Counted from the first letter of the stretch, positions 21,561 to 33,516 are shown. The stretch: DNA of 64,000 bases from Benincasa hispida (GCF_009727055.1 NC_052350.1:33318172-33382171), one strand, 5' to 3'. A program made the numbers and translations. Notes: generated by a model not told the origin, from the letters alone.

Positions 21561-22238
21561 AATTATTGATTCAAAAGATGAATGTGATGAACAAGGTGGC
21601 AGCCTTGAGGAAGAATCTGAAGCCTTTGATGATGAGTACATTGAAGAAGGTAACTTCATATCCTTAGTTGCGAGAAGAGTACTTAATGTGCAAATCAAGG
21701 AGGAGAAAGTTGAAGATCAAAGGGAGAACTTATTTCACACAAGGTGTTTGATTGAAGGAACCCCATGTAGCTTGGTGATTGATAGGGGAAGTTTCACAAA
21801 TGTAGTAAGTAGTTTTCTTGTAAAAAAAACTCCAGCTCACTACTCGTCCACATCCAAAACCATAAAAACTTCAATGGTTAACAAACAAAGGAGAATTGAA
21901 GGTAAACTCCCAAGTTCTTATTTTTTTTACTTTGGGAAGATATAGGGATGAGGTTCTTTGCAATGTAGTACCTATGCATGCGGGTGATATGTTATTGGGC
22001 CGACCTTGGCAATATGATAGAGAAGTCACATATGATGATTTGTTGAACAAGTACACATTTACCTTGAATGGGAAGAAGTTTACTTTGCTTCCATTATCTC
22101 CATATGAAGTGCAATGCGGTCAAGTGAAATTAGAAAAGAAAAGAAAAGAAATTGAGGATCAAGAGAGGAGAGAAGAAAGTAAGTTAAAGGAGAAGAGCGG
22201 AAAAAAAAAGAGAGAGAGAGAAAAGTGAGGGGAAAAAG
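21561..22238 (+). pseudogene. Ty3 element protease and charged linker
   Basis: The protease region reads TRCLIEGTPCSLVIDRGSF, Asp-Arg-Gly-Ser where Asp-Ser/Thr-Gly is expected. A frame change falls at a run of eight T (21921-21928). In the new frame come DEVLCNVVPMHAGDMLLGRP and WQYDREVTYDD, conserved in this lineage. A Lys/Glu-rich linker with another frame change near 22210-22235 joins it to reverse transcriptase. Confidence 0.8.
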
Positions 22239-23684
22239 GTGAGTGAAAACCAAGAGAGAAAAAAAAGTGATTTTGAGGAAAAAAGAAAGAGTGTGAGTTT
22301 GGTTATGAGAAAGGGGGAAGAGAGGAATATGTTTTCATTCGAAGCACCAAACTTTGTACTTATGTGCAAAGGAATGTGTTTAGTAACTGAACCTAACTCT
22401 AATGATGGTTTGCCTAGTGCTTTTAAATCTCTTTTGCAGGAATTTAATGACACGTTTCCACATGAAGATGCACCTACGAGTCTACCTTCTTTAAGAGGAA
22501 TTGAGCACAAAATTGACTTCATACCGGGGGTAATGCTTCCAAATATGGCGGCATAAAGAACCAATCCAATCGAGACAAAGGAAATTCAAAGGCAAGTGGA
22601 AGAACTCATGGATAAAGGTTATGTTCGAGAAAGCATGAGTCCTTATTCGGTTCCAGTCATTTTATTGCCCAAGAAAAATGGAACATGGAGGATGTGTGTT
22701 GAATTTCGAGCCATCAACAAAATAACGGTAAAGTATCGACATCCTATTCCTAAATTGGATGACATGCTAGATGAATTACATGGCGCAAAATTGTTTTCAA
22801 AAATTGATCTTAAAAGTGGTTACCATCAAATTCGAATGCATGTGAGAGATGAGTGGAAAACGGCTTTCAAAACAAAATTTGGTCTTTGTGAGTGGCTTGT
22901 TATGCCATTTGGTCTTACCAATGCACCAAGTACTTTTATGAGGCTAATGAATCATGTTTTGAGAGAATACATTGGAAAATTTGTTGTGGTATACTTTGAT
23001 GATATTCTTGTTTACTCTAAAATTTTGAATGAACATATGTTGCATGTCAAGACAATTTTGCTTAAACATAGAGAAGAAAAGCTTTATGCCAATTTCAAAA
23101 AGTGTAGCTTTTGTCTAGATCAAGTCAATTTCTTAGGATTCGTTGTTGGAAAGGATGGAGTGAAAGTTGATGAAGAAAAGGTCAAGGCTATTCAAGAGTG
23201 GCCAACATCCACCAATGCAACCGAGGTGAGATCTTTTCATGGTTTGGCTAGTTTTTATAGAAGGTTTATTAAGAATTTCAGTAGCAGAGCCTCACCACTG
23301 AATGAACTTATTAAAAAGAATGTGAAATTTGAATGGAAAGAAAAGCAAGAAAATGCATTCAATGAATTGAAAGATAAATTGACTAATGCACCTTATCTTG
23401 CTTTACCTAACTTTGACCAATCTTTTGAAATTGAATGTGATGCAAGTGGGATAGGAATTGGAGCTGTTTTGATGCAAGAAAAGAAGCCAATCATGTTCTT
23501 TAGTGAGAAGATAAATGGAGCACAACTTAGCTACCCCACATATGATAAGGAATTACATGCACCTATAAGGGCTTTGCAAGTTTGGCAACATTACTTGTGG
23601 CCAAAAAAGTTTGTCATCCACACGGATCATGAAAGCTTGAAGCACCTCAAAAGGCAAAAAAAAGTTGAACAAGAGGCATGCTAA
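22239..23684 (+). pseudogene. Ty3 reverse transcriptase and RNase H
   Basis: Begins with the linker EFNDTFPHEDAPTSLPSLRG and IEHKIDFIPG, then a stop at 22554-22556 in an otherwise continuous frame. From the Met at 22596: RT with the first catalytic Asp at 71 ([12 protein letters not shown]), [12 protein letters not shown], and the YFDD box at 133-136, all intact. RNase H follows with Asp 282, Glu 319 and Asp 344. The frame is lost at a run of eight A near 23657, after [10 protein letters not shown]. The best-preserved enzyme in the window. [17 protein letters not shown] and the neighbouring text are closest, from memory, to CRM-type chromoviruses. Confidence 0.9.
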
Positions 23685-25125
23685 ATGGGTAGAGTTCATT
23701 AAGACATTTCCATATGTCATTCATTACAAGAAAGTTAAGGATAATGTGGTGGTTGATGCATTATCAAGAAGGTATGCATTGTTTTCTTCTCTTAGTGCAA
23801 AAATTCTTGGTTTTAAACACATGATTAATTTGTACAAAGTAGAGACATCTGAATTTCATGATGTGTATATTCAATGTTTAAAAGGGAAAAACGTGCACGA
23901 TTATATTGTGTTTGATGAAATGCTTTTTAGGAAAAGAAAACTTTGTATTCCTAAGTGTTTCATTCGAGAGTTGCTTGTGAAGGAAGCTCATGGGGGAGGA
24001 TTAATAGGGAATTTTGGGGAATTTAAAACATATAACATGTTGGCTGAACATTTTTATTGGTTGAAAATGAGAAAAGATGTGAATAAAGTGTGCAAACAAT
24101 GTTTCAAATGTAAGGAGGCTAAGTCTAAGACACAACCACATGGTCTTTACACACCTTTAGATGTTTCTAGTGAACCTTGGGTTGACATTAGCATGGATTT
24201 TGTTTTAGGACTACCAAAGACTAGAAGACATCATGATAGCATTTTGTGGTAGTTGATAGGTTTAGTAAAACGACAAATTTCATACCATGTAATAAAACAG
24301 ATGATGCTACTAACATAGCTAATATTTTCTTTAGCGAAGTGGTTAGATTGCATGGAATTCCTAAGACCATTGTTAGTGATAGAGATGCAAAATTTTTAAG
24401 TCATTTTTGGAAAGTTTTGTGGGGTAAATTGGGAACTAAGCTTTTGTTTTCAACAACTTGTCACCCACAAACCGATGGGCAAACTGAGGTGGTTAATAGA
24501 ACATTGGGAACTTTGCTTAGGTCATTAATGTCTAAAAATCTCAAGTCTTAGGAGGATACTCTACCTTTTGTAGAGTTTGCTTACAATAGAGCAATACATA
24601 GCACCACTCATTGTTCACCTTTTAAGGTTGTGTATGGCTTTAATCCATTAACTCCATTAGATTTGTCACCCTTGCCACCTAATATATCTACTAGTGATGC
24701 AGCTGTTTCAAGAGCAGAAGACATCAAAAATTTGCATAAAGGATTGAAAAGAAGAATCAAAAGCTTGTCAATAGCAAGAACCAAGGGAGAAAATAATTTT
24801 TAAACCCGGTGATTAGGTTTGGGTACATCTACAAAAGGAAAGGTTTCCAGATCAAAGGATGTCTAAACTTCAACCAAGAGGAGATGGTCCATTTCAAGTG
24901 ATAGAGCGGATCAATGATAATGCCTACAAATTGGATCTTCGAGGTGAGTACAACATAAGTTCTACTTTCAATGTGGCTAATTTGACTCCTTTTGATGTAG
25001 GGAATGAAGGCCTTGATTTGAGGACAAAATCTTTTAAAGAAAGGGGGGATGATATGAATTCAACCATTGAACCATTGCACGTACCTAAAGGACCAATTAC
25101 AAGAAGCAAGGCAAAGAAGATTTAA
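23665..25125 (+). pseudogene. Ty3 integrase, C-terminus running into the 3' LTR
   Basis: Continues after the A-run with RHAKWVEFI and [10 protein letters not shown] (end of RNase H). The zinc domain has EAHGGG, then GNFG where GHFG is usual, and CKQCFKC. The core has [10 protein letters not shown], a frame change near 24246, then [13 protein letters not shown] and [14 protein letters not shown], so Asp, Asp and Glu are all present. Stops follow at 24549-24551 and near 24800. The GPY-type end (RGDGPFQVIERINDNAYKLD) leads to FNVANLTPFD. No chromodomain is seen. The frame crosses the polypurine tract and enters the LTR to a stop at 25123-25125. Confidence 0.88.
25037..25049 (+). other. Polypurine tract
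   Basis: AAAGAAAGGGGGGA-like purine run immediately before the 3' LTR start. It also encodes part of the polyprotein (KERGDD). Confidence 0.8.
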
Positions 25126-25914
25126 GAGGCATTCACACTACATCTTCAAAAACTAGCAAATCCACAAGAACCGACAGATAATTTTGAGACCAAAGTTTTA
25201 TATAATTTTAGTTCAATGAGTCAAGAAGAGAATGGCATGAAGATGGCACGGAAAAGTCCTATAATTTGGAAGATGACATGGTGGTCAAAAAAAAGTGTGT
25301 AGATTTTTGTGAAGAAAATGTTGTCAAGTGTGCACTGCATGGGGAAATGTGATGTCAAACCTTGTCAAACGTGCATATCTACTTTGCCACCTTCTAGAAG
25401 AGATATTTAAGGCAATNNNNNNNNNNNNNNNNNNNNNNNNNNNNNNNNNNNNNNNNNNNNNNNNNNNNNNNNNNNNNNNNNNNNNNNNNNNNNNNNNNNN
25501 NNNNNNNNNNNNNNNNNNNNNNNNNNNNNNNNNNNNNNNNNNNNNNNNNNNNNNNNNNNNNNNNNNNNNNNNNNNNNNNNNNNNNNNNNNNNNNNNNNNN
25601 NNNNNNNNNNNNNNNNNNNNNNNNNNNNNNNNNNNNNNNNNNNNNNNNNNNNNNNNNNNNNNNNNNNNNNNNNNNNNNNNNNNNNNNNNNNNNNNNNNNN
25701 NNNNNNCTTTCAAATCTTGCTTTTAGAATTGATATTTAAATCAATTCATTGGATTAGTCTTGATCAAGCTAATTCTGGAGTGAGTTGTCTTAGGATCTAA
25801 GAGTGACCATCATAGATTCTAAGTTCGATCTAAGTAGCTTTCTTTATGAGTGTTTGCAAGGATCCTAGAAGGACCTCTAGCTTTGCATCCAACAAACATC
25901 GCGGGTGCTTATCA
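25050..25914 (+). repeat. 3' LTR of complete Ty3 element, with gap
   Basis: From TGATATGAATTC to GCTTATCA, homologous to 19132-19941. It contains 290 N. The right target-site duplication CCAGG follows at 25915-25919. Confidence 0.88.
25417..25706. other. Assembly gap of 290 N inside the LTR
   Basis: By the 5' LTR, the missing piece should correspond to 19499-19733, that is 235 bp, so the gap is about 55 bases too long. Confidence 0.85.
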
Positions 25915-25919
25915 CCAGG

Positions 25920-26581
25920 GTCACTGGACCAGAGTTAAGAACATCCTCAAGTATCTTCGAAGAACGAGGGATTATATGCTCGTGTATGGGTCTAGGGATT
26001 TGATCCTTACTGGATATATGGATTCTAACTTTCAGACTGATAAGGACTTTCAAAAGTTCACTTCAGGGTCAGTTTTTACTCTTAACGGAGGAGCTGTAGT
26101 GTGGTAGAGCACTAAGCAGGGGTGCATCATCGACTCCACGATGGAGGTCGAGTACGTAGCGGCTTCTGAAGTTGCTAAGGAGGTCTTCTAGCTCAGGAAG
26201 TTCTTGACAGAGCTGGAAGTTGTTCCAGATATATCTAGGCCTATCACCCTCTATCGTGACAATAGTGGTGTTGTGGCGAACTCCAAGGAGCCCAGGAGTC
26301 ACAGGCGCGGCAAACTCATAGAGCAAAAGTATCAACTGATCCGCGAGATAATGCATCGAGGAGACATGATCGTCGAGAAGATCATATCAGAGCACAACGT
26401 TGCTGACCCTTTTACGTAGGCTCTCACGGGTACAGTGTTTGAGGGTCACCTTCAGAGCACGGGTCTACGGGACCGCCCGAGCCTGGACTAGGGCAAGTGG
26501 GAGATTTTATTATACTGGGTTTTTATGCCCTAGTTTATTGTTTTGTACTTGTTTTTGTACACCCCACTTCCCTTTAGGACA
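25920..26581 (+). pseudogene. Ty1/copia RNase H, continued after the Ty3 insertion
   Basis: HWTRVKNILKYLRRTRDYM continues the copia protein broken at 19131. RNase H residues are visible: Asp in TGYMDSNFQTDKD, Glu in STMEVEYVAASE and Asp in TLYRDNSGVVA. Stops occur at 26104-26106, near 26190 and at 26417. The tail NSKEPRSHRRGKLIE and IISEHNVADPFT is the usual copia end. A non-coding 3' stretch and a polypurine tract follow. Confidence 0.88.
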
Positions 26582-26592
26582 AGTGGGAGATT
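26582..26592 (+). other. Polypurine tract of copia element
   Basis: AAGTGGGAGAT just before the LTR start TGTTGGGG, the standard copia arrangement. Confidence 0.8.
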
Positions 26593-27051
26593 GTTGGGGT
26601 TGATGTCCTAAAGTCTCATGTCTTGTAGTTTGTAAATAGTTTGTATGAACGCTTGTGATGTAGAATATATGATATTTACTTCACTTCTTGACTTTGCACA
26701 TTTGGATGTTTTATTTTCTTTACCACAAACCAATAAACTTAAAATCCCTAGTTGTCTTTATGTAACTTAAGCATGTATGTGGTGACATACAAGTGGATCA
26801 TGTCTTAAGTGATAACCAAAATGGTCTGTAGTATATGGATATAGGAGGAAAACATTATCCTGGTAACGCTATGGATGCGACCCGTTTTGTGGAATGGTTA
26901 CAAGTGTTGTGACTTGTCACAGATGGTCTGATCCTGATCATTCGTGTAAGCGACATGCGAGCGAGGGCATCCTATACAAAGAGTTTGTATAAGACCTGAC
27001 CACGAAGTGTTTGTTGGGGTTGATGCCCTAAAGTCTCGTGTTCTGTAGTTT

Positions 27052-28172
27052 TTGTTGAATTTTATGTCCTAAAAATCGCAATTTGTAAAATAATAAACAT
27101 TTTCTATTATCAATATACTTGTTATTGATCTAATAAATTGTATGAAAGTCTAAATCCAATAACTAAGACCCATGACTATTGTATGAGTACTTGAACTTTA
27201 TGTGGAGACATAAGAGTGGATCAGGTTCGAGTAAATAGTCAAAATGATCTATGGTACATAAATAAGGTTGGGTACCTTATTCTGGTAACACCATTGGATG
27301 CGGCCTACTTTGTAGTTGTTATAAAGAGTTGTAAAGTGCTACATACGATGTGATCCTAATTCGTACATGTTATGACATGAGAAGTGGGGGTGTCCTATGC
27401 AATGAGTTTGTATAAGATCAGGACCAAGTCACTCTTACTTTATAACGTTGTTTATTGTTTAAAACTGACTATTTCACCTAGATGACCTAGGTAACTCGAT
27501 CTTAATCCTGAGCTAACTATAAACTCCTGTTTATTCGGGATTGCCCTTAGATTTGCATAGTTGAGGGTTGGCTCAACAGCGCCGGCTCAATAAGACTCCC
27601 ATTTCAGGGGTAAGACCAAATAGATAGCTGGGGACATAGGATACAAGACGGAGTTCACACCTACTCGATTTAGGGATAGAAGAAAGGTCGTTCTCTCAAG
27701 TATTGAATCCAGGTCTTGAACAAGGGGCCCCACCTTCTCACTAAGTTGAGAGAGTTTGGTTTAGTGATTGGATCACAAACCAGTTGTTCATTAGAGGATC
27801 AGTAGGGACTTGAGGAATAAGACGTAATCTTGGGGGTAAAACAGATATTTAAATTCTTCAGCTGATTTTTCTACAGTGCAGCCCCAATTTTCTCCTTCTA
27901 CCCTTGATTCAAAGCTCTTGCTTTTGAAGTCCCACAACTCAAAATCTAGAGCACCAAGAGAACAGTGGGGAAGATCTTTGAGGGGCGTCTACAAACAAGA
28001 TTTGGAGAAGATAGCAGTTGGTGAAATGAACTTTGAAGAAGCTCTAACAAGAGAATGTCTTGAAACTCACTATTTTCTGCAAAAGCATGCTTTTACATTT
28101 TGCCAAAAATTAGTGAATTTGAGTACTTAGATGATCCTTGTGCTTCCGCCTACTGTTTGATACAATTCTATT
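27052..28172 (+). repeat. Another copia-type LTR inserted in the solo LTR
   Basis: Begins TTGTTGAATTTTATGTCC. Possible target duplication AGTTT at 27047-27051 and 28173-28177; the right end is not canonical. Related LTRs lie at 59441 (plus) and 62391-64000 (minus), which share the CAACAGCGCC region and a leader with CTTGATTCAAAGC. A short frame at 27876-28130 in it is not conserved coding. Confidence 0.65.
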
Positions 28173-28322
28173 AGTTTGTAAACTATTTGTACGAACGCTT
28201 GTGTTGTATAATATATGATATTTACTTCACACCTTGATTTTGCTCAGTTGTATGTTTTATATGCTTTTACACAAACCAATGAACATTAAAAATCCCTGGT
28301 TTATCTGTATGTAACTTTAAAG

Positions 28323-29045
28323 NNNNNNNNNNNNNNNNNNNNNNNNNNNNNNNNNNNNNNNNNNNNNNNNNNNNNNNNNNNNNNNNNNNNNNNNNNNNNN
28401 NNNNNNNNNNNNNNNNNNNNNNNNNNNNNNNNNNNNNNNNNNNNNNNNNNNNNNNNNNNNNNNNNNNNNNNNNNNNNNNNNNNNNNNNNNNNNNNNNNNN
28501 NNNNNNNNNNNNNNNNNNNNNNNNNNNNNNNNNNNNNNNNNNNNNNNNNNNNNNNNNNNNNNNNNNNNNNNNNNNNNNNNNNNNNNNNNNNNNNNNNNNN
28601 NNNNNNNNNNNNNNNNNNNNNNNNNNNNNNNNNNNNNNNNNNNNNNNNNNNNNNNNNNNNNNNNNNNNNNNNNNNNNNNNNNNNNNNNNNNNNNNNNNNN
28701 NNNNNNNNNNNNNNNNNNNNNNNNNNNNNNNNNNNNNNNNNNNNNNNNNNNNNNNNNNNNNNNNNNNNNNNNNNNNNNNNNNNNNNNNNNNNNNNNNNNN
28801 NNNNNNNNNNNNNNNNNNNNNNNNNNNNNNNNNNNNNNNNNNNNNNNNNNNNNNNNNNNNNNNNNNNNNNNNNNNNNNNNNNNNNNNNNNNNNNNNNNNN
28901 NNNNNNNNNNNNNNNNNNNNNNNNNNNNNNNNNNNNNNNNNNNNNNNNNNNNNNNNNNNNNNNNNNNNNNNNNNNNNNNNNNNNNNNNNNNNNNNNNNNN
29001 NNNNNNNNNNNNNNNNNNNNNNNNNNNNNNNNNNNNNNNNNNNNN
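28323..29045. other. Assembly gap of 723 N
   Basis: Aligning with the host LTR around 26765-26775, the sequence on the two sides (GTAACTTTAAAG and CATGTATGTGG) is contiguous, so nothing should be missing unless another insertion is hidden here. Confidence 0.8.
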
Positions 29046-30360
29046 CATGTATGTGGTGACATACAAGTGGATCATGTCTTGAGTGATAACCAAAATGGTC
29101 TGTAGTATATGGATATAGGAGGGAAACCTTATCCTGGTAACACTACGGATGCGGCCCGCTTTATGAAGTGGTCATAAGTGTTGTGACTTGTCACAGATGG
29201 TCTGATCTTGATCGTTCGTGTAGGAGACATGCAAGCGGGGGCGTCCTATACAAAGAGTTTGTATAAGACCTGACCACGAAGTGTTAACATCTCTTTATAT
29301 AACACCGTTCATGACAGAGACTTCACTTCACTAAGATCACCATAGGTAACATGAACTCAATCCTGAGTAAGTTGGGAACTCCTGCCATTGAGAACGGTCC
29401 TTTGAATTGTATGGGTGCGAGTGGCCCGGTTGTCGATTTAAACCTACCATTTTGGGGATTCGTCTGATTTGAGAGCTAGGAACTCAGCTACACAAGACGG
29501 AATTCACTCCTTCCCCGAGGCAGAGGAAAGTAGATAGATAACTACCCTAAGGGCTGATTCTACAGCTTGAACGATGTGGCGCCACACACCTTCTCCTGGC
29601 CCAAGAGATGTTCACACATAGTTGGACTATGTTGTATTGTTCATTAGAGAAATCAGTGGTACTTAAGGAGTGAGATGTAACTACAGGGGCAAAATGGTAA
29701 ACTGGCCCAATTGTACTTACGAGCATCTGTGAAGGGTCATCGTACTCATGATTGGTTATATCTGATGGACAGAGAAATATATATGTGGTAAGAAGAGTTC
29801 AACTGTTGGTCTTTAGTGGAATTCCTGACAGTTAACGAATGGTGGATCTCGTGGCTAAAGAATTTAGTCAGCTATACTCGTACCGTTTGAGCTTCGAGCC
29901 ACATGTCCATTAGGTCCCATGGGTAGCTTAGATAAAGTCAAGAATCAATGTTTGGGTCAGTTTGAAATGTTCAAATTGACAAGAGGGAGTTCGATTATAT
30001 ATGATATAATTGGACTAGTTAATTATATATGATATAATTGACTAAATGTATGAGATACATTAATTATGAAGGAAATTAGATATAAATATGATTTATATCA
30101 AGTGGAGGAGAAATTATTATAGTAGATATGTGATATCAAACTATAGGGTAAGAATATAATATGATTATATTCAATAATTATTAAATTGGTTAATTATGAG
30201 ATAATTGGCCATTTTATTCTCCTTAATTGTGCGTTAGTGGGAGTAGCCGCATTCGGTTATGGTAACCAATGAATAAAATAAAAATTGTCTTCATTTGGCA
30301 AGAGGGTTTGGAAAATTCGTAATCGGTGTGAAAACGTAAACAATCGCCTAGTTTGAGAGC

Positions 30361-30551
30361 CTATACGATAGTTACTCATCATCTAAACGATCGCACACCA
30401 ACATCTAAACGATCGCACGACTTTCCCTAAACGATCGCTTAGCTTTCCTAAACGATCATAGCGTGCCATGTTTTCTAAACGATCATCTACCTTTTATTAA
30501 ACGATCGCTTAGTAAAATCTACACGATCGTGTAGCTTCATCTAAACGATAA
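30361..30551 (+). promoter_or_regulatory. 22-bp periodic CTAAACGATCG array in copia LTR
   Basis: Nine copies of CTAAACGATCG or close variants start at 30361, 30383, 30405, 30427, 30448, 30475, 30497, 30519 and 30541. Seven of the eight spacings are 21 or 22 bp, two helical turns. The core ACGATCG contains the palindrome CGATCG. The array lies upstream of a conserved pyrimidine-rich leader, where an LTR enhancer would stand. Confidence 0.7.
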
Positions 30552-32035
30552 GCACCCTTGCTATATGATAGCTCTTTCTCTCCCACTTGCCTATCGTCTA
30601 CATGATCTTTTTTTCTTCCTACCTCTACCAAATTCACCAAAGACCACACTTTGGATTCTCACTTCGAGAATAGCAAGGGCTCTAACTGGTGGTGTCGTCC
30701 CTACTGTTTACTTGTTCGTGACTGTTCGTGTTGCTATCGTTCGTGTAGATGATCGTGTTGTCACAGCCGACTGATTTGTTGGGCAATAAAGTGTATAGAG
30801 GTTCTTCCGCTGCTTTGAGTTCGACGTTTGAAGAAAGTCTTCAACTCATATGAGAACTCTTTCCCTTGTGTTTTATTGTTCAAAGCATGCAATTAATTAG
30901 TGTTAATTTGCATACCTGTCTGTTGGAATATATGTGTTGTATTTCGGTCACAATGAAATTGGAAAGATCTAAACGCGCTCATGGATGCTCTTCGTTAAGA
31001 GTTCTTTTAGTGTTAACGTCTCGTCATATAACCCCGTTCATGACAGACACTTCAATTCATTAGGATGACCATAGGTAACATGACCTCAATTCTGAGTGAG
31101 TTGGGAACTCCTGCCATTGAGGGTAGTCCTTTGATTTGCTTGGGTGCGAGTGGCCAGAGCGCCGACTCAAACCTACCACTTTGGGGATTCGTCTGATTTA
31201 GGAGCTGGGAACTCAGCTACACAAGATGGAGTTCAATCCTTCCCCAAAGCAGGGCTAAGTAGATAGATTGCACCCTTAAGGGTTGATCCCGGGGCTTGAA
31301 CGATGTGGCGCCACACACCTTCTCATGGCCCGAGAGGTGTTCATACCTAGTAGGATTATGTTATATTGTTCATTATATTAGTGATACTTAAGGAGTAAGA
31401 TGTAACTACAGGGGCAAAACGGTAAATTGGCATAACTGTACTTACGAGCATCTATGAAGGCCATCGTACTGATGATTGGTTATATCCAATGGACATAGAA
31501 ATATATTTGTTGTAAGAAGAGTTCAGCTTTCGATTATTAGTGGAATGTCTGGAAGTTAACGGATGGTGGATATTGTGGCCAAAGAGTTTAGTCAGTTATT
31601 CAAGTACCGTTGGAGCTTCGAGCCATAGGTCCATAAAGTCCCCTTGGTAGCTTGGATACAAGTTGAGAATCAGTTTTTGGGACAGTTTGAAATGTTCAAA
31701 TTGACAAGAGGGAGTTCGATTATATATGATATAATTGAACTAGTTAATATAATTGACTTTATATATGAGATACATTAATTTGGAGGAAATTTGATATAAA
31801 TATGATTTATATATAGTGGAGAAAAAATACTATGGTTAATATATGATATTAAACCATAGGTTATGAATATAATGTGATTATATTTATTATTTATTAATTG
31901 GACAATTATGGGATAATTGACCGGCCTCTCTTCTATTTTCGTAACTTATGAGTAAGATGAAGAATCGTTTTGAGACGCTTAAATAGCTCACAGTGTGTTT
32001 CAATTCGGGAAAGTCATCGCTTAGTAAATCAGAGC

Positions 32036-32227
32036 CTATACGATAGTGCTGTTTACTGAACGATCGCTTACACCCGCGCACGCTACTTACTAAACGATCG
32101 TTTGTCTTTTACAAAACGATCGTTTAGCGCCCGAGCTTTACTAAACAATCGTATAGACGATCGCGTAGCTTTTACTACATGATCTTATACTTCACCTAAA
32201 CAATCAAGCATTTTGTCTATACGATCG
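32036..32227 (+). promoter_or_regulatory. Second ACGATCG array in the sister LTR
   Basis: Nine related motifs start at 32036, 32056, 32090, 32112, 32141, 32153, 32175, 32196 and 32217. Spacing is 20-22 bp for five intervals and irregular for the rest. It stands at the same place in the LTR as the array at 30361. Confidence 0.65.
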
Positions 32228-32639
32228 ACGAGTCTTTCTCCCACTTGCTTGATCGTTGTATACGATCTCTTTTCCACCTCCCCTCTACCAAATCCGAACA
32301 AAGCCCACTCTTTGAATTCTCACTCCGAGAATACTGAGGGTTCCAAGTAGTGGTGTCATCCCTTTTCTTCATCTGTTCGTGTGGAGACTATTCGTGGTAG
32401 ACGATTGGGTGTTGTTGAACGATAGCTTGTCGTTCAAGCAAAAGCGAGATTTACTGTGAAGAAATTTTTCAACAGGTATGTTCCCTCGGTCTCTTGTTTA
32501 TTTATCCTTTAAGCATGCCAGTAATTTAGCGTTGTTAATGCATATCTGTATGTGTGAATGTAAATGTGGTAATTCTATCACAATGCTTTTGGAAAGATTC
32601 ACTTCCACTGTGAGGTACTCTTGTATAAAAGTTCCTTCA

Positions 32640-32970
32640 CCAACGCATATCGCATGCCCAATGCCTTGTGCTCATCGTGCAGCCCCGTGTACAACTATGT
32701 GATCACCCCTCGTGCAATGCCCTAACACCCAACGCTTATGCTCGCGTGCAACTGAGCGTTCACTCCCTGTGTTCATCGCCTTGCGCCAACCGGTCTGCTC
32801 GTGCACATCCACCAGTGCCTCGCCTTGCCTTAGGTTGTCACCAATGCCTAGCCACATTCCAACGCATGAACAGCCCACTCACGCCAATGCTTGGCCAGTG
32901 CCCTCATGCCATCGCATGGCTACCTAGCGCTCACACTTTGCCTTGCCAAGCATCACATTCCAACGCATGA
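32640..32970 (-). repeat. ACGCAT-rich Ty3 LTR fragment
   Basis: Strongly resembles 50340-50740 (GCGCTCATCGTGCAGCC, GCCTTGCCAAGCATCACATTCC). It is the right flank of the copia element, which therefore inserted into an older LTR. No gene is supported. Confidence 0.6.
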
Positions 32971-33516
32971 TTGATGCGTGGAAAATGGAGTAAATAAATA
33001 TGCATTCATTATTCGTTCTCCTGCGTCGCTGGTCATGCATTAGACTAAAGGATATGTAATATGTGTCTAAGACTCTATATGACGACCATGCGTTCCTGCC
33101 ACAAGTTTTCTTGCTCTCTCGCTGAGTATAACGGATCGCAAGTTTCTCGGGTGATCCGAGGTCGAACTTAGGGACTTGTAGCTAAATGTTATGAAGTAAA
33201 GTGTTTGCGGCGAAGAATAAAAGAATAATGAGGTTGAAGGACTATGCACTACTCCTACTCCTAACTAACAGATTAAGTAGTGGAAGTATGACTTGAGTTA
33301 GAGACACGACAACTATTAATACGTAATAAAATGCAGGGAAAAATAGATAAAATGGCGGGGATGACTTCATCGCATCACTAAGCTTGATCGTAAGGGTAAC
33401 CCTAGCCAGCGCAAGCAAAGACGCATGCGATGTATATGTGATAGTGTCAAGAAGACTTATGTATAAGTCTCTATTTCTGCTCACGTGCTCCCACACATAA
33501 ACAAGATGACCGCATA
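32971..33516 (-). repeat. Athila LTR fragment
   Basis: Contains the conserved Athila block (TCGGGTGATCCGAGGTCGAAC, here reverse) at about 33140-33180 and CTACTCCTACTCCTAAC text as in 51240-51260. The U3 side is missing. Confidence 0.6.

Larger units (their letters stand above)
27012..31009 (+). repeat. Solo copia LTR nested in a copia LTR of the same family
   Basis: Flanked by GTGTT at 27007-27011 and 31010-31014. It starts TGTTGGGG and ends TTTTA, where the host LTR has TTCA, so the terminal CA has become TA. It carries a further insertion (27052-28172) and a 723-N gap. Because it has no internal region it is a solo LTR left by recombination. Confidence 0.85.
26593..32639 (+). repeat. Copia 3' LTR, split by a nested solo LTR
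   Basis: Starts TGTTGGGGTTGATG at 26593, stops at 27011, resumes at 31015 and ends CCTTCA at 32639. The joined length is about 2.04 kb. The downstream part contains an array of ACGATCG motifs (32036-32227) upstream of the likely transcription start. Confidence 0.85.

Noticed and set aside
28301..29093. Long open frames over N runs (also 25324-25726 and 39629-41212)
   Set aside because: The open length comes from N bases being read as unknown residues.
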